The notes under the pieces were generated by a model. That model did not search any database, was not told the origin of the DNA, and saw only the letters and a program-made list of their open reading frames with translations. 64,000 nt of DNA, taken from assembly GCA_050943495.1 (NCBI GenBank), contig JBMNPH010000010.1, positions 35,821 through 99,820 of the forward strand, in the 5' to 3' direction. This stretch comes from Merdivicinus sp050943495 (GTDB lineage: Bacteria > Bacillota > Clostridia > Oscillospirales > Ruminococcaceae). Every line of letters starts with the position of its first letter. Position 1 is the stretch's first letter. The position numbers and the translations under genes are program-made. This document shows positions 31,087 to 40,300 of this stretch, one piece after another.

Positions 31087-34000
31087 ATGGCAGCATCCAC
31101 TTTAATTGTTGGTCTTGGCGGCATGGGATGGAAAATTGTGAAAATGGTTGCGGACATGACCAGTCCCGCCCAACGGAAAAATATCAAATTCGTCGTCATC
31201 GATACCGACGCCAATGAGCTGAATGCCCTGAAAAACACTTCATACCCCGGCCGTATCATCCAGACATCTGCCCGGATGACCGTCAAGGCATACCTGCACA
31301 ATGACGAATATGCCAAAGAGCACTGGTTTCCCGTCCACCCTCTGCTGGACAATAAGGTCGTCACGGAAGGCGCAAGTCAGGTGCGCGCCATTTCCCGTCT
31401 GGCTTTCAATACAACGGTGCGTTCCGGCGGGATGGGACCGCTGCACGATGCGATTGACGAATTGTACCGTCTGACCGGAAAAGAACTGGATCAGGCACTG
31501 CGTATCATTGTTGTCAGTTCGCTCGCCGGCGGAACCGGATCCGGAATCCTGCTGCCGGTCGGCATGTATATCCGCAATTATCTGCTCACCAAATATCATC
31601 AGAGCGCCGCGATCATCCAAGGATTTTTCATTCTGCCGGAGGTCTTCTATCAAGAAATCGACAACGAGGCACAGCGAGATAACCTCCGCTGCAACGCCTA
31701 TGCTGCCCTCCGCGAACTGGACGCCTTTCTGATGCGTGCCGATAATACCCTTCCCGCCCGTTACCGGAATCTGACGCTGGAATTTCCTCGCTCCGGCAAA
31801 AACGACTGGGAGGATTATTCCGTGCTGCCGTATGATAACTGCTTCCTGTTTGACGGGCAAAATATCAACGGCGCCAAGCTCAATTCCTTCAAAACCTATA
31901 TGGAACATGCCGCCAACTGTATCTACGCCCAGTCGATCAGCGTGATTTCGGAACGCAGCAATTCCGCTCAGGATAACACCTTCCGCCCGCTTGTTGCCGC
32001 TAAAGGCCGGAACCGCTACTGCGGCGCCGGTTCCGCTATTCTTCAGTATCCTTATGAAGATATTCGGGAATACATCGCCCTTCGCTGGATTCAAAGCAGC
32101 ATGTCCGACCACTGGCTGGATGCCGACCATATTCTTGAGGACAAAAAGCGCCAGCATCAGCAGAAATTGGATGAAGGATATGCAGAATCCGACTTTGACG
32201 ACATCGGCGAATATATCACGGCGGTTGAGACCAGTGAAAATAGCTTTGCCAAAGCCATTGTCAGCTGGTGCGAATTCCGCAACCCCGACAATCCCACCGA
32301 AGTAGAGGATGACCTCTGGAACAGCTATTTGGAAAATCTGCTGCGGTATGTCCAGGATCAGTTGGAAGATCAGCAGCCGGGATTGGAAGACGATCTCCGT
32401 ACCAAAGTCAGTCCGGCAATTGTGCAGGGATTGGTAGATGTCGATCTCAGCAATCCGGACGCGCAGACAGATGAATCTCTGTACCGGCAGCGGGTCAGCG
32501 CTCTGCTTTCCAACCTGCGCAACTATCAGGAAGAAGCCTCCCGCTCAACGGTTCCCGTTGCAGAAGCCATTGCTTACAGCGTTCTCCATTCCAGCAAAAA
32601 TCCCATGCGGGAAAAAGATACGCCTTATCTGATTGAGTCTTTCCTCAAGCGGAACAGCCAAGCCATCCCGCCGAATGCTATGCGCTATGTGCTTTGCAAG
32701 GTCAGCAAGCTGATCGAAGAACAGCTGGAACATGCTTCGGCAAGGGTGCGCAACAGTGAAACGGTCTGGAAAAACTTTGAAACAGCCTTTGACGACCCGG
32801 ATACCGGAAAATCCCGCAGTGCGAACGAAGCCGTCCAGAATCTGACTTCTAAACGCCGCGCTCTCTTCGGGCGCCGCTGGCAGATCAATGAAGATGTCCG
32901 AGAACTGATTTCCAGTAATTTCACCCAGTTTTCCGAAGCAACCACCGAATACCGCCGTCAGAAGGCCGCGCAGATTGTCCTGAAAGCGGTATTGGATTAT
33001 GTGAACTCACTGATTGACTCCTTCACGATCTTCTATAATGCGCTAGAAGGCCAGCTTCAGGGTCTGGAGGAACGGCAGCAGGTATTGTTGGCAAGCCATG
33101 AAAATGACATCGGCTATGCTCGTCGTCTGGTCTGCTGCACTCCCCACTGTATCGAATCTCTATATCAGGCTGTTCCCAGCGTCGGCGGCTTATCCAACCT
33201 TCCGCCCGAACTAAGCACCCTCATCTATGAAAAGGTGCGGGATTATGCATTGCAGGCTCGTCAACAGCGCCGGGTTCCCCGAGTTTCCCGCCAGCAGGCC
33301 GCTGATCTGCTGCAGTTTGATGAGCTTTTCCCGCGTGAAAATCGTTCCGGCAGCCGCTCTTACTTTGTCAAGATATTCGATGAAGTTATCATGGGATATT
33401 GGAAACATCTGGTTTCCCTGCGGGCAGACAGCCTCATCAATATGGATATTTTGGACGCATTGGAAAAAGAGGGCGAATTGGAACACGGCTGCATCACGCC
33501 GGATGAAAAACGTGCATATGCCATCCAAGTTATTGAAGAAACCCAACGTCTGGCAGCACCCTTTATCGAAAGTTCCTACAATCCAGACGTCTGGACTATC
33601 AATGGTTGCACATACAGCGATCAGCTTGCGCAGAAGGACTATGAACACCGCCGGATCATCTTGGACAAGCACCTCAAAGGCGCCGTCACCGACGAGGGCG
33701 GAATCGAGCAGATTGACCAGTATCAGATTGTATTTTATCAGTCGGTCTACTGTATCCGTGCCATGGAACTTCCCAAATTCTCCGCGCCGGTTCCCGCTAT
33801 GGGCAACGAAAACGGCGGTGACTACTACCGCGCTTATTTTGAACTGACCCGTCAGATCAGCTTTGATCCGCAGCAGACCCTCGTGGTATCGCCGCACCTC
33901 AACCGCTACTGGCATCTGCCGAATCATCTGCCCGATCTCGATGAGGAGAATATGAAACAGCAAGAACAGCAGATTATGCGTGCGTTCTTTATCGGACTAG

Positions 34001-34668
34001 TTCTTGGACTCTTCAGCTATGATAAATTCAGCCGGGTCAATACTCAGCGCCGCTATGCATTTCACCTAAAAAATGCAGCTGGCGATTACTTTCCCGAAGA
34101 TTTGCCGACGCCCGGCGATCTTCCCTGTACCAAAATGTACCAAGTCTATGAAGCACTGCTGATCAATCCTCCTATTGTGGATGCAGTCAATCAGGAGTAT
34201 AACCGAATTGCCGCCACAGAAAAGATTGATAATCTTGCCTTCCGACAGGGCAATCTGGCAGAAAAACTCGCAAAATTCCGTCTTTCCGAACGGGAAGAGG
34301 AGTGGGGATTAAATACCCTAAGTTTTCTGGATTTTGTGCTGTTCTATAAACTGAGCCTTCCCAAGTCGGAGTATGAGGAACCGCAGTTCCTGCTGCTGAC
34401 CGAAACTATTCTTCAGGTTATTGAGGAGGATATCCGCCTGCACACTGACCCGGCAGATGTTGCGCTGTATTTTGCAGAATTTATGCAGGAACAGCTGGAT
34501 CTGTTTTTTGCCAATCTGGACAAACTAGCGGAAAAAATTCCGGGAATCCGGGATGATTCTCTGATCCGGATTTTCCGGGGCGCTGTTACAGATGCGCTAT
34601 CCCGTCTGGGCAAGCGTATCGAGGAAGCATCTGTCCGCAAACAATTTGAAGAAAAATTTGACCTGTAA
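31087..34668 (+). CDS. Tubulin/FtsZ-superfamily protein (Tubulin_2-like), 1193 aa
   Basis: AAAGGAGG lies before the ATG, 41 bases after the vWA gene. N-terminus TLIVGLGGMGWKIV is the glycine-rich first loop of a tubulin/FtsZ Rossmann domain, and VVSSLAGGTGSGILLPVG (GGTGSG at 148-153) is the tubulin signature motif that binds GTP phosphates. VVIDTDANEL at about 38-47 and FFILPEVF-type strands also fit the fold. The N-terminal GTPase takes about 450 residues; the rest (450-1193) is helical, Gln/Glu-rich, with likely coiled coils and no domain I recognise. No TM or signal peptide: cytoplasmic. I recall such giant divergent FtsZ-like proteins in Firmicutes and Actinobacteria with proposed roles in membrane remodelling. 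Assembly is not provable from sequence. Confidence 0.85.
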   Translation: MAASTLIVGLGGMGWKIVKMVADMTSPAQRKNIKFVVIDTDANELNALKNTSYPGRIIQTSARMTVKAYLHNDEYAKEHWFPVHPLLDNKVVTEGASQVRAISRLAFNTTVRSGGMGPLHDAIDELYRLTGKELDQALRIIVVSSLAGGTGSGILLPVGMYIRNYLLTKYHQSAAIIQGFFILPEVFYQEIDNEAQRDNLRCNAYAALRELDAFLMRADNTLPARYRNLTLEFPRSGKNDWEDYSVLPYDNCFLFDGQNINGAKLNSFKTYMEHAANCIYAQSISVISERSNSAQDNTFRPLVAAKGRNRYCGAGSAILQYPYEDIREYIALRWIQSSMSDHWLDADHILEDKKRQHQQKLDEGYAESDFDDIGEYITAVETSENSFAKAIVSWCEFRNPDNPTEVEDDLWNSYLENLLRYVQDQLEDQQPGLEDDLRTKVSPAIVQGLVDVDLSNPDAQTDESLYRQRVSALLSNLRNYQEEASRSTVPVAEAIAYSVLHSSKNPMREKDTPYLIESFLKRNSQAIPPNAMRYVLCKVSKLIEEQLEHASARVRNSETVWKNFETAFDDPDTGKSRSANEAVQNLTSKRRALFGRRWQINEDVRELISSNFTQFSEATTEYRRQKAAQIVLKAVLDYVNSLIDSFTIFYNALEGQLQGLEERQQVLLASHENDIGYARRLVCCTPHCIESLYQAVPSVGGLSNLPPELSTLIYEKVRDYALQARQQRRVPRVSRQQAADLLQFDELFPRENRSGSRSYFVKIFDEVIMGYWKHLVSLRADSLINMDILDALEKEGELEHGCITPDEKRAYAIQVIEETQRLAAPFIESSYNPDVWTINGCTYSDQLAQKDYEHRRIILDKHLKGAVTDEGGIEQIDQYQIVFYQSVYCIRAMELPKFSAPVPAMGNENGGDYYRAYFELTRQISFDPQQTLVVSPHLNRYWHLPNHLPDLDEENMKQQEQQIMRAFFIGLVLGLFSYDKFSRVNTQRRYAFHLKNAAGDYFPEDLPTPGDLPCTKMYQVYEALLINPPIVDAVNQEYNRIAATEKIDNLAFRQGNLAEKLAKFRLSEREEEWGLNTLSFLDFVLFYKLSLPKSEYEEPQFLLLTETILQVIEEDIRLHTDPADVALYFAEFMQEQLDLFFANLDKLAEKIPGIRDDSLIRIFRGAVTDALSRLGKRIEEASVRKQFEEKFDL

Positions 34669-34701
34669 ATTTATTCTAGAACCGGAAAGGAGGGACTGCA
34701 T

Positions 34702-36519
34702 ATGTTTACGATTCTGATACCAGATCGCGCTTTGAACGGAAGTCTGGAAAATTTCCAGATTCTTCTGGAACCATTTTTACAGGGCGGCGAAACAGCGATC
34801 TGTCCCTGGGAAGAGGATCTGGCACAGGAATCCGCCTTTCTTTCCCGAATTACGGAACTGACGAGAGGAAAACGATACTGGCGCGCGATGATCGTAACGG
34901 ATTCGCCTCTCGCTCATCAGGAAAATCCCTTTGATTTTGAAGCAGCCGGCTACTCCGACCCTGCCGCCATTCCCCTTGTCCATCTGACCCACCTTCTGGG
35001 TCAGATGCCCCGGGATCTGGCAGAAATGCATTCCTCCTTCAATCCGCCTCTTCCGCCACAGGCGCGGCCTGCAGAACTTCTGCTCTGCTCGACCCGCTAT
35101 CTGCGGGAATATGCATCGGAAGAAAAGCTGGAACAGGCTCTCACGCGAATGGGGCAGCCGCATATTCCCTCCCAGTTCTGGCAGCGGAACGGGTATGCGT
35201 GGCAGTGCCGCTTTCTGACAGTGGATGTAGAATACCGTCGGGAAAGCATCATGCCGTGGGATCTGCTGAAATTCTGGCTGACGGTACTGACTCTCGCCTG
35301 TAATGAAATCAATCCCAGCGTTCTGCACGCCTTCTGCCTGTATCGTATCGAACTGAAGATGGATGAGGAAAAATTCGTACAGACACTGGGTAAAAAATGC
35401 TCAGAATTCAGCTATTTACAGCAGGCGCTTCTTCTTCGGCAGCAAGCTGCCCGCAATAAGCCGCCTTCCGAAGAACTTCCCGTTCTGGCTGCGCCGATCC
35501 AGATCATGCAGCCAGAAAGTTCGGCGGATGCTCTGTATATTTCTCCCTCCATTGCCGGATATTTTTCGGACTCGCCATTTCAAAATGGCAGCAGTTGGTA
35601 TCGGACCTCACAGAATGTGGAAGAGGAACTGGAAGCACAGTGCCGGATCCCTCGCTATTCACTGGAGGATGCGGTGGAACAAGCGCGGTTGCGCGGATCT
35701 GCTTCGGATTTGCCTCCTCTGATTCTCACAGACCGCCGGAAGCAGGATCTGCGTGCGGAACTGCTGGAACATGAGGCGGCGATGCAGAAATCCTGTTCCA
35801 GCAGTAAGGCGTTGAAAAAACGTTGGAAGGAAGAAGTGGAAACTGCGCAAAAACAGGTGCAGCGTCTGCTGGATCGCCGGATGAGCCGGAAATGTGCCAT
35901 CATTGCAGTCCTGATCGCAATTGGTGCCTATTTTGTGGGGATGCTGACCTACTTTGCCGCCTCCTTGCATTTCAAGGGCGAATTCTGGCCAGCGCTTGGC
36001 ATTGCACTGCTGGGAACTCTTCCAATACTAGCCGCCGGCGGAATTTCTCTGTGGCATCGCCACAAACCGATCCGGGAACAAATCCGAAAATTTAATGAAA
36101 CTGTCCTTTCTGTCCGGAATCGGGCACAGGATCATACTCAGCATATCGCCCATTTTCTGACCGAAACCAGCGCGGTTCTGCGCGGCTGGAATATTTTCCG
36201 CCGTCTCGGTACCCGCACCGATGAGGAAGAACGAAGTGACACCCTCACACGGGAACACTTGTATGCATTGCGGCATACCGCATCTTGTTATCAGAATTGG
36301 GCGAATCTTGCGGGAAAATCCGTTCAGGACTACTTAGAACCGATCAGTTTTGTTTCCTTTGACCGGAATCTGCCGCCGGAATCCAATCCGGCATATTGGC
36401 TGGAAGCAGATGCGGAACCCCGTTCTCTGCTTGCCGGCGGAAAAATGCATATGCCCTATCGTTTCCTTTTGGAACTCCGTTTTGAAGCCGAGGAGGTGAC
36501 CGAAGATGCATTGGACTGA
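34702..36519 (+). CDS. Coiled-coil membrane protein of the vWA/tubulin operon
   Basis: 605 aa, no recognised family. Residues 1-260 look globular and cytoplasmic (FTILIPDRALNGSLENF; LTLACNEINPSVLHAFCLY, a hydrophobic helix). A Pro/Ser linker follows, then a charged coiled coil (about 350-393; KALKKRWKEEVETAQKQ). A two-TM hairpin spans about 397-420 and 429-450 with a short external loop; there is a cytoplasmic helical C-terminal region of 150 residues. Start ATG after AAAGGAGGG; 33 bases after the tubulin-like gene, and its end overlaps the next gene by 14 bases, so the products are probably made in fixed ratio. A membrane tether for the tubulin-like protein is an inference from topology only. 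Confidence 0.8.
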   Translation: MFTILIPDRALNGSLENFQILLEPFLQGGETAICPWEEDLAQESAFLSRITELTRGKRYWRAMIVTDSPLAHQENPFDFEAAGYSDPAAIPLVHLTHLLGQMPRDLAEMHSSFNPPLPPQARPAELLLCSTRYLREYASEEKLEQALTRMGQPHIPSQFWQRNGYAWQCRFLTVDVEYRRESIMPWDLLKFWLTVLTLACNEINPSVLHAFCLYRIELKMDEEKFVQTLGKKCSEFSYLQQALLLRQQAARNKPPSEELPVLAAPIQIMQPESSADALYISPSIAGYFSDSPFQNGSSWYRTSQNVEEELEAQCRIPRYSLEDAVEQARLRGSASDLPPLILTDRRKQDLRAELLEHEAAMQKSCSSSKALKKRWKEEVETAQKQVQRLLDRRMSRKCAIIAVLIAIGAYFVGMLTYFAASLHFKGEFWPALGIALLGTLPILAAGGISLWHRHKPIREQIRKFNETVLSVRNRAQDHTQHIAHFLTETSAVLRGWNIFRRLGTRTDEEERSDTLTREHLYALRHTASCYQNWANLAGKSVQDYLEPISFVSFDRNLPPESNPAYWLEADAEPRSLLAGGKMHMPYRFLLELRFEAEEVTEDALD

Positions 36520-39500
36520 TTGGGCACAGATTCTGCTGACTATTCTGCTGGCTGTCTTCTGTCTTGCACCTCTGACGGCAAATTATCCCCGCCTTCATCG
36601 CGACCGGCAGGTTTTGCTGCCGATTGCTGCCCTTTTTTACGGATGGATTTCCATTTCTTTCATGGACGGGTTTGCCAAACTGATTGTATGGATTTTCGAA
36701 ATGCTGGAAAAATGGTTTCCTTCTGTCCGGCAATTTCCGCTCGCCCTTTGCTTGTCGTATTTCAGCTGCATGCTGATTTTTCTTCTGTATCCCCTCTATA
36801 AGCTGATTGTGCGGGGATTTTCAGGATGGCTGACCCGCCGCTTTCCCGCTCTTTACCGGGTAACGGCCGGTAAATTCTATCAGCATCACGACGGCTACAA
36901 CGCGGCCTTCCTGCGGCCTTCCTTTCAACAGCTTCATGGATTCTGCCGCGCGCTTCTGATCGGACTGATTCTATCCGAATGTCTGCTATTTGGCCTCTCG
37001 GTGCGGTATCCCGGAATGACGGGTTTTCCGTATCCGGTTTATCCCATGCCTGCTATTTTGCTTCTGGCGGAAATGGTCAATTTTCTGGGCGGATACTGCC
37101 TGCAGGAATATGAAGAGGAAATTCTGGGTACAGATGGTTCTGCCATAGAGGAGACCAACTGGAAATGCCTGCACGATATCTATCGGAAACTGCTTCCGGA
37201 ACGTCACCTCTGCGGCAATTCCGTCGAAAATTCCGGACAGGATCATTCCGTACAGCTGCTTCTGTCGGCCCTGATGCGGGAGGAGGATCCTCAGATTCAG
37301 GCTGCCGCACAGTATTTCCAAAACCTTGTCCGGAATGGATACTCTTTGGAAGAAAATCGGATTCATTCCGCTCTGGATTTGCTGGCAGGAAAGAGTGTGC
37401 TGTATGCCACTCCGTTCTATCGGGATCTCACGCCGTATCTGATGCTGGTATTTTACCGCACCATGGTGCGCGGCGGAAAGGTCCTGCTTTTGACCGGGTG
37501 TTCCGAGGAAATCCATCCTCTGATTTCATGGATGAAGGAAGATCTTACGGCTATAACGGGAGTACCCGGATTGTGGCGAGTCGGCGTATTTGGGGAAGAA
37601 AATCTGGATGCTGCGGTCCTGCCCGCCTCGATGTTCTATCAGCAGCAGATCCTTCCGGAACAAAAGAATTTCTTGCGGGAAACGTCCTTTGTTTTTCTGG
37701 CGGAACCTTCCCAATTTGCCGGATGGGGACAGGTCGGACTGCGCATTTTGCTCAGCCAATGCCGTCCGGACGTCCACTATGCGGCATGTGACCGCAACTA
37801 TGACGGTCTGGTCGACACCCTTTCCCACCTGCTTCACGTCAATCTGACCGAAGTTATCTCCACCGATCCTCCCGCACGAAATACCGACACCATTTTCTGG
37901 AAAGCCGACGGCGATGCGGCATTTTCCGCCTCTCCCCGCATCCTGCCCCATATCGCACGTTATTTGGGTATGGGAACGGATCTGGCTGCCATTGCTTTCC
38001 GCAATCAAATTGCGCGTCTTTGCTGGGTCGGATCCAAACGGGTTCCTCTGTCTGATTTAAATTGGCTGGCAGGCCAGTATTACCAACCTATCTGCGAATA
38101 TGCGGCCATCCCGGTTTCCCAGCAATCCCTCCAGGATCACTTTCTGTTTACCCCCACACTTTGGTCAGAAACTAGACAGCCGCAAAACTTTTTTATTGTC
38201 GAAGATGAATTTGACAATCTGTTTGAAATCTCCCGGCAGTTTGCAACCCGAGCAGAGGAACGGATTTTTCTGCATGTTATGACCGGTCAGTATTTGCTGC
38301 GGGATTATATGTGCGCAAATCAACCAATGCTGGAAACAGACCCCAAAGCCTTTCCCGCTATTGCGCCCGATAATGCAATCACTCCGCGGAATACTGCCGT
38401 ACATCTGTTGCTTTTGCTGGCAGAGGCACCTCAGCGCGAAGAAACGGTGCGGCAAATTCTCCATGCAGGCGGCATATCCGGCGAAAATACTTTCGAAACC
38501 TTCACCGTACTTTTAAATCGGTTTTTCCCGCTGGACGCCTATCCCCATGCCATTCAAACGGAAATCCGGCGTGAACTTTCCCCTGACGGAACCGCCATGC
38601 TGGAAATCCGCTGGTTCTCGATCGGAGAGCCTGTATTTTCGGATGAGGTAATCCGCCAGCTGCAAAATGCCCGCTACATTTCCGAAAAATATGACGGACA
38701 AACCGAACTTCTGGATGCCCGTCCCCTTTGCTTGGTCTATCAGGCTTATCTGCCCGGGCAATACCATGTCTTTGCGGGAAAATATTACGAAGTCCGCTCC
38801 ATCAACCGGGAACGCGGCGTTTTGCTTCAGCGTGCGGCCGATCATTTTTCTGCCCGGCGCAGTTACCGACAGCTGCGGAAGTATACTCTTTCCAATCTTC
38901 AGCCGCAACCTCATGCGGAAGGATCACGTCAAATTTCCGGAATCCAGATTTCTGTCCTGACTGCCGATGTGACAGTACAGACCGACGGTTATCTGGAACT
39001 TTCCCGTTATGACGATCTGAAAACCGCTCGTCCGGTTCTGCTGGACTCCATCCCGCCGCGCGAATACCGTCAGAAAACCATTCTCGAACTCACCTTCCCA
39101 AACATCCAATCCAATCAACGCTTCACCATTGCCCTTCTGTTAAGGGAATTGTTCCGCACTGCCTTTCCGGATTCCCACGAATATCTGGCAGCTGTTACCT
39201 CTACCAAAGAGTGGGAGTCCCTTCCACGTGGTCTGATGGACGGCCTGTCCGGTGGGAAAGACGGCGCGATTTATCTGATCGAAGACAGTCAGATTGACTT
39301 GGGGCTGTCGGTCGCGGCCGAACGGAATCTTCTTCGTTTTCTGGAACAGATGACCGAATTTCTGCTCTGGCACCGCCAGATGCTGGAAGCGGCAGCGGAA
39401 TCAGATTCGGAGGCCGCTGCTTATGCCGCCAATCATTACCTTTTATATGGTGGAGAATCCGTGCCGGACGGAATTTCGCCGAATGAAACCTGCGACTATC

Positions 39501-40300
39501 TGATTCAACTTGGCTTTGACCGCAATTCGATTCACTGGACCAGAACCGCACCAACAGCAGATGATTCCTTTGCCGACAGCGGACTCCGCTGCGATTTCTG
39601 CGGAATGCCTCTGAGCGATGCTGGATATGAGGTCCTGCAGGACGGCAGAAAACGCTGTTCTGCATGCCGCCGCACAGCAATCGATACCCTGGAAGATTTC
39701 CAAACCCTATATCAGGAAACCCGTTCCACGATGGAATCCTTCTTCGAAATTGAAATCCGAAGCGAGATCCGGGTACAGCTTGCAGACGCATCAGAAATGG
39801 CCAAAATCCGAAACGACACTTCCGATTCCCCAGATCGGGCGGTCGGAATGGCCATCCGGAATTCTGATGGATATACTCTAATGATAGAAAACGGCGCACC
39901 TCGCATGGATGCCGCCGCCACTATCGTACATGAACTGACCCATATCTGGCAGTATCAAAACTGGGATGAAAAATCCTTGCATGAAGTGTTCCCCAGTCTC
40001 TCCGGCAAAGCGCTATCAGAGGCAGAAACGGAACAGCGAGAAGGAATGGCTGCCTGGGCGGAAGTCCAGTATCTGCTGCTCATCGGTGAAAATCATCGTG
40101 CTGCATCGATGGAAACATCCTATTCTGTCGACAAAGGCATCTACGGACGGGGATTCCGCGCTTATCAGGCGGCGTTTCCCCTCGGCAGGGATGGAATCTG
40201 TCCAACACGCACCCCATTCCAGCCGGGTAATTCTCCTCTACTGCCGGAAGCGGATTCCGACGGAGAGGATAGGAAGGAGATTTCGGATGCGTCTGTCTAA
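36506..40300 (+). CDS. Large membrane protein: degenerate SF2-helicase-like middle, LIM-like zinc ribbon and DA1-like metallopeptidase
   Basis: 1264 aa; start overlaps the previous gene by 14 bases. Residues 1-200 hold four or five TM segments. The middle (about 290-1000) resembles the MrfA/YprA-type helicase layout: VLLLTGCSEEI near motif I, FVFLAEPSQF in place of DExH, LLHVNLTEVISTDPPARNTDTIF and a winged-helix-like YYEVRSINRERGVLLQRA region, all without intact Walker motifs. A LIM-like ribbon follows (Cys1029, 1032, 1051, 1054), then a DA1-like peptidase with H1142-E1143-L-T-H1146 and a likely third ligand Glu1179 in QREGMAAWAE. I therefore expect an active zinc peptidase on an ATP-dead scaffold. 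Homology calls are by eye and need profile searches. Confidence 0.72.
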   Translation: MHWTDWAQILLTILLAVFCLAPLTANYPRLHRDRQVLLPIAALFYGWISISFMDGFAKLIVWIFEMLEKWFPSVRQFPLALCLSYFSCMLIFLLYPLYKLIVRGFSGWLTRRFPALYRVTAGKFYQHHDGYNAAFLRPSFQQLHGFCRALLIGLILSECLLFGLSVRYPGMTGFPYPVYPMPAILLLAEMVNFLGGYCLQEYEEEILGTDGSAIEETNWKCLHDIYRKLLPERHLCGNSVENSGQDHSVQLLLSALMREEDPQIQAAAQYFQNLVRNGYSLEENRIHSALDLLAGKSVLYATPFYRDLTPYLMLVFYRTMVRGGKVLLLTGCSEEIHPLISWMKEDLTAITGVPGLWRVGVFGEENLDAAVLPASMFYQQQILPEQKNFLRETSFVFLAEPSQFAGWGQVGLRILLSQCRPDVHYAACDRNYDGLVDTLSHLLHVNLTEVISTDPPARNTDTIFWKADGDAAFSASPRILPHIARYLGMGTDLAAIAFRNQIARLCWVGSKRVPLSDLNWLAGQYYQPICEYAAIPVSQQSLQDHFLFTPTLWSETRQPQNFFIVEDEFDNLFEISRQFATRAEERIFLHVMTGQYLLRDYMCANQPMLETDPKAFPAIAPDNAITPRNTAVHLLLLLAEAPQREETVRQILHAGGISGENTFETFTVLLNRFFPLDAYPHAIQTEIRRELSPDGTAMLEIRWFSIGEPVFSDEVIRQLQNARYISEKYDGQTELLDARPLCLVYQAYLPGQYHVFAGKYYEVRSINRERGVLLQRAADHFSARRSYRQLRKYTLSNLQPQPHAEGSRQISGIQISVLTADVTVQTDGYLELSRYDDLKTARPVLLDSIPPREYRQKTILELTFPNIQSNQRFTIALLLRELFRTAFPDSHEYLAAVTSTKEWESLPRGLMDGLSGGKDGAIYLIEDSQIDLGLSVAAERNLLRFLEQMTEFLLWHRQMLEAAAESDSEAAAYAANHYLLYGGESVPDGISPNETCDYLIQLGFDRNSIHWTRTAPTADDSFADSGLRCDFCGMPLSDAGYEVLQDGRKRCSACRRTAIDTLEDFQTLYQETRSTMESFFEIEIRSEIRVQLADASEMAKIRNDTSDSPDRAVGMAIRNSDGYTLMIENGAPRMDAAATIVHELTHIWQYQNWDEKSLHEVFPSLSGKALSEAETEQREGMAAWAEVQYLLLIGENHRAASMETSYSVDKGIYGRGFRAYQAAFPLGRDGICPTRTPFQPGNSPLLPEADSDGEDRKEISDASV

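Noticed and set aside
30146..32157. Long minus-strand frames inside the vWA and tubulin-like genes
   Set aside because: They have no signals or family motifs and are fully antisense to the coding strand of the operon.
39966..40286. N-terminal extension of the transglutaminase-like frame
   Set aside because: It overlaps the peptidase gene in another frame; the lipoprotein signal begins at 40287 after AGGAAGGAG.
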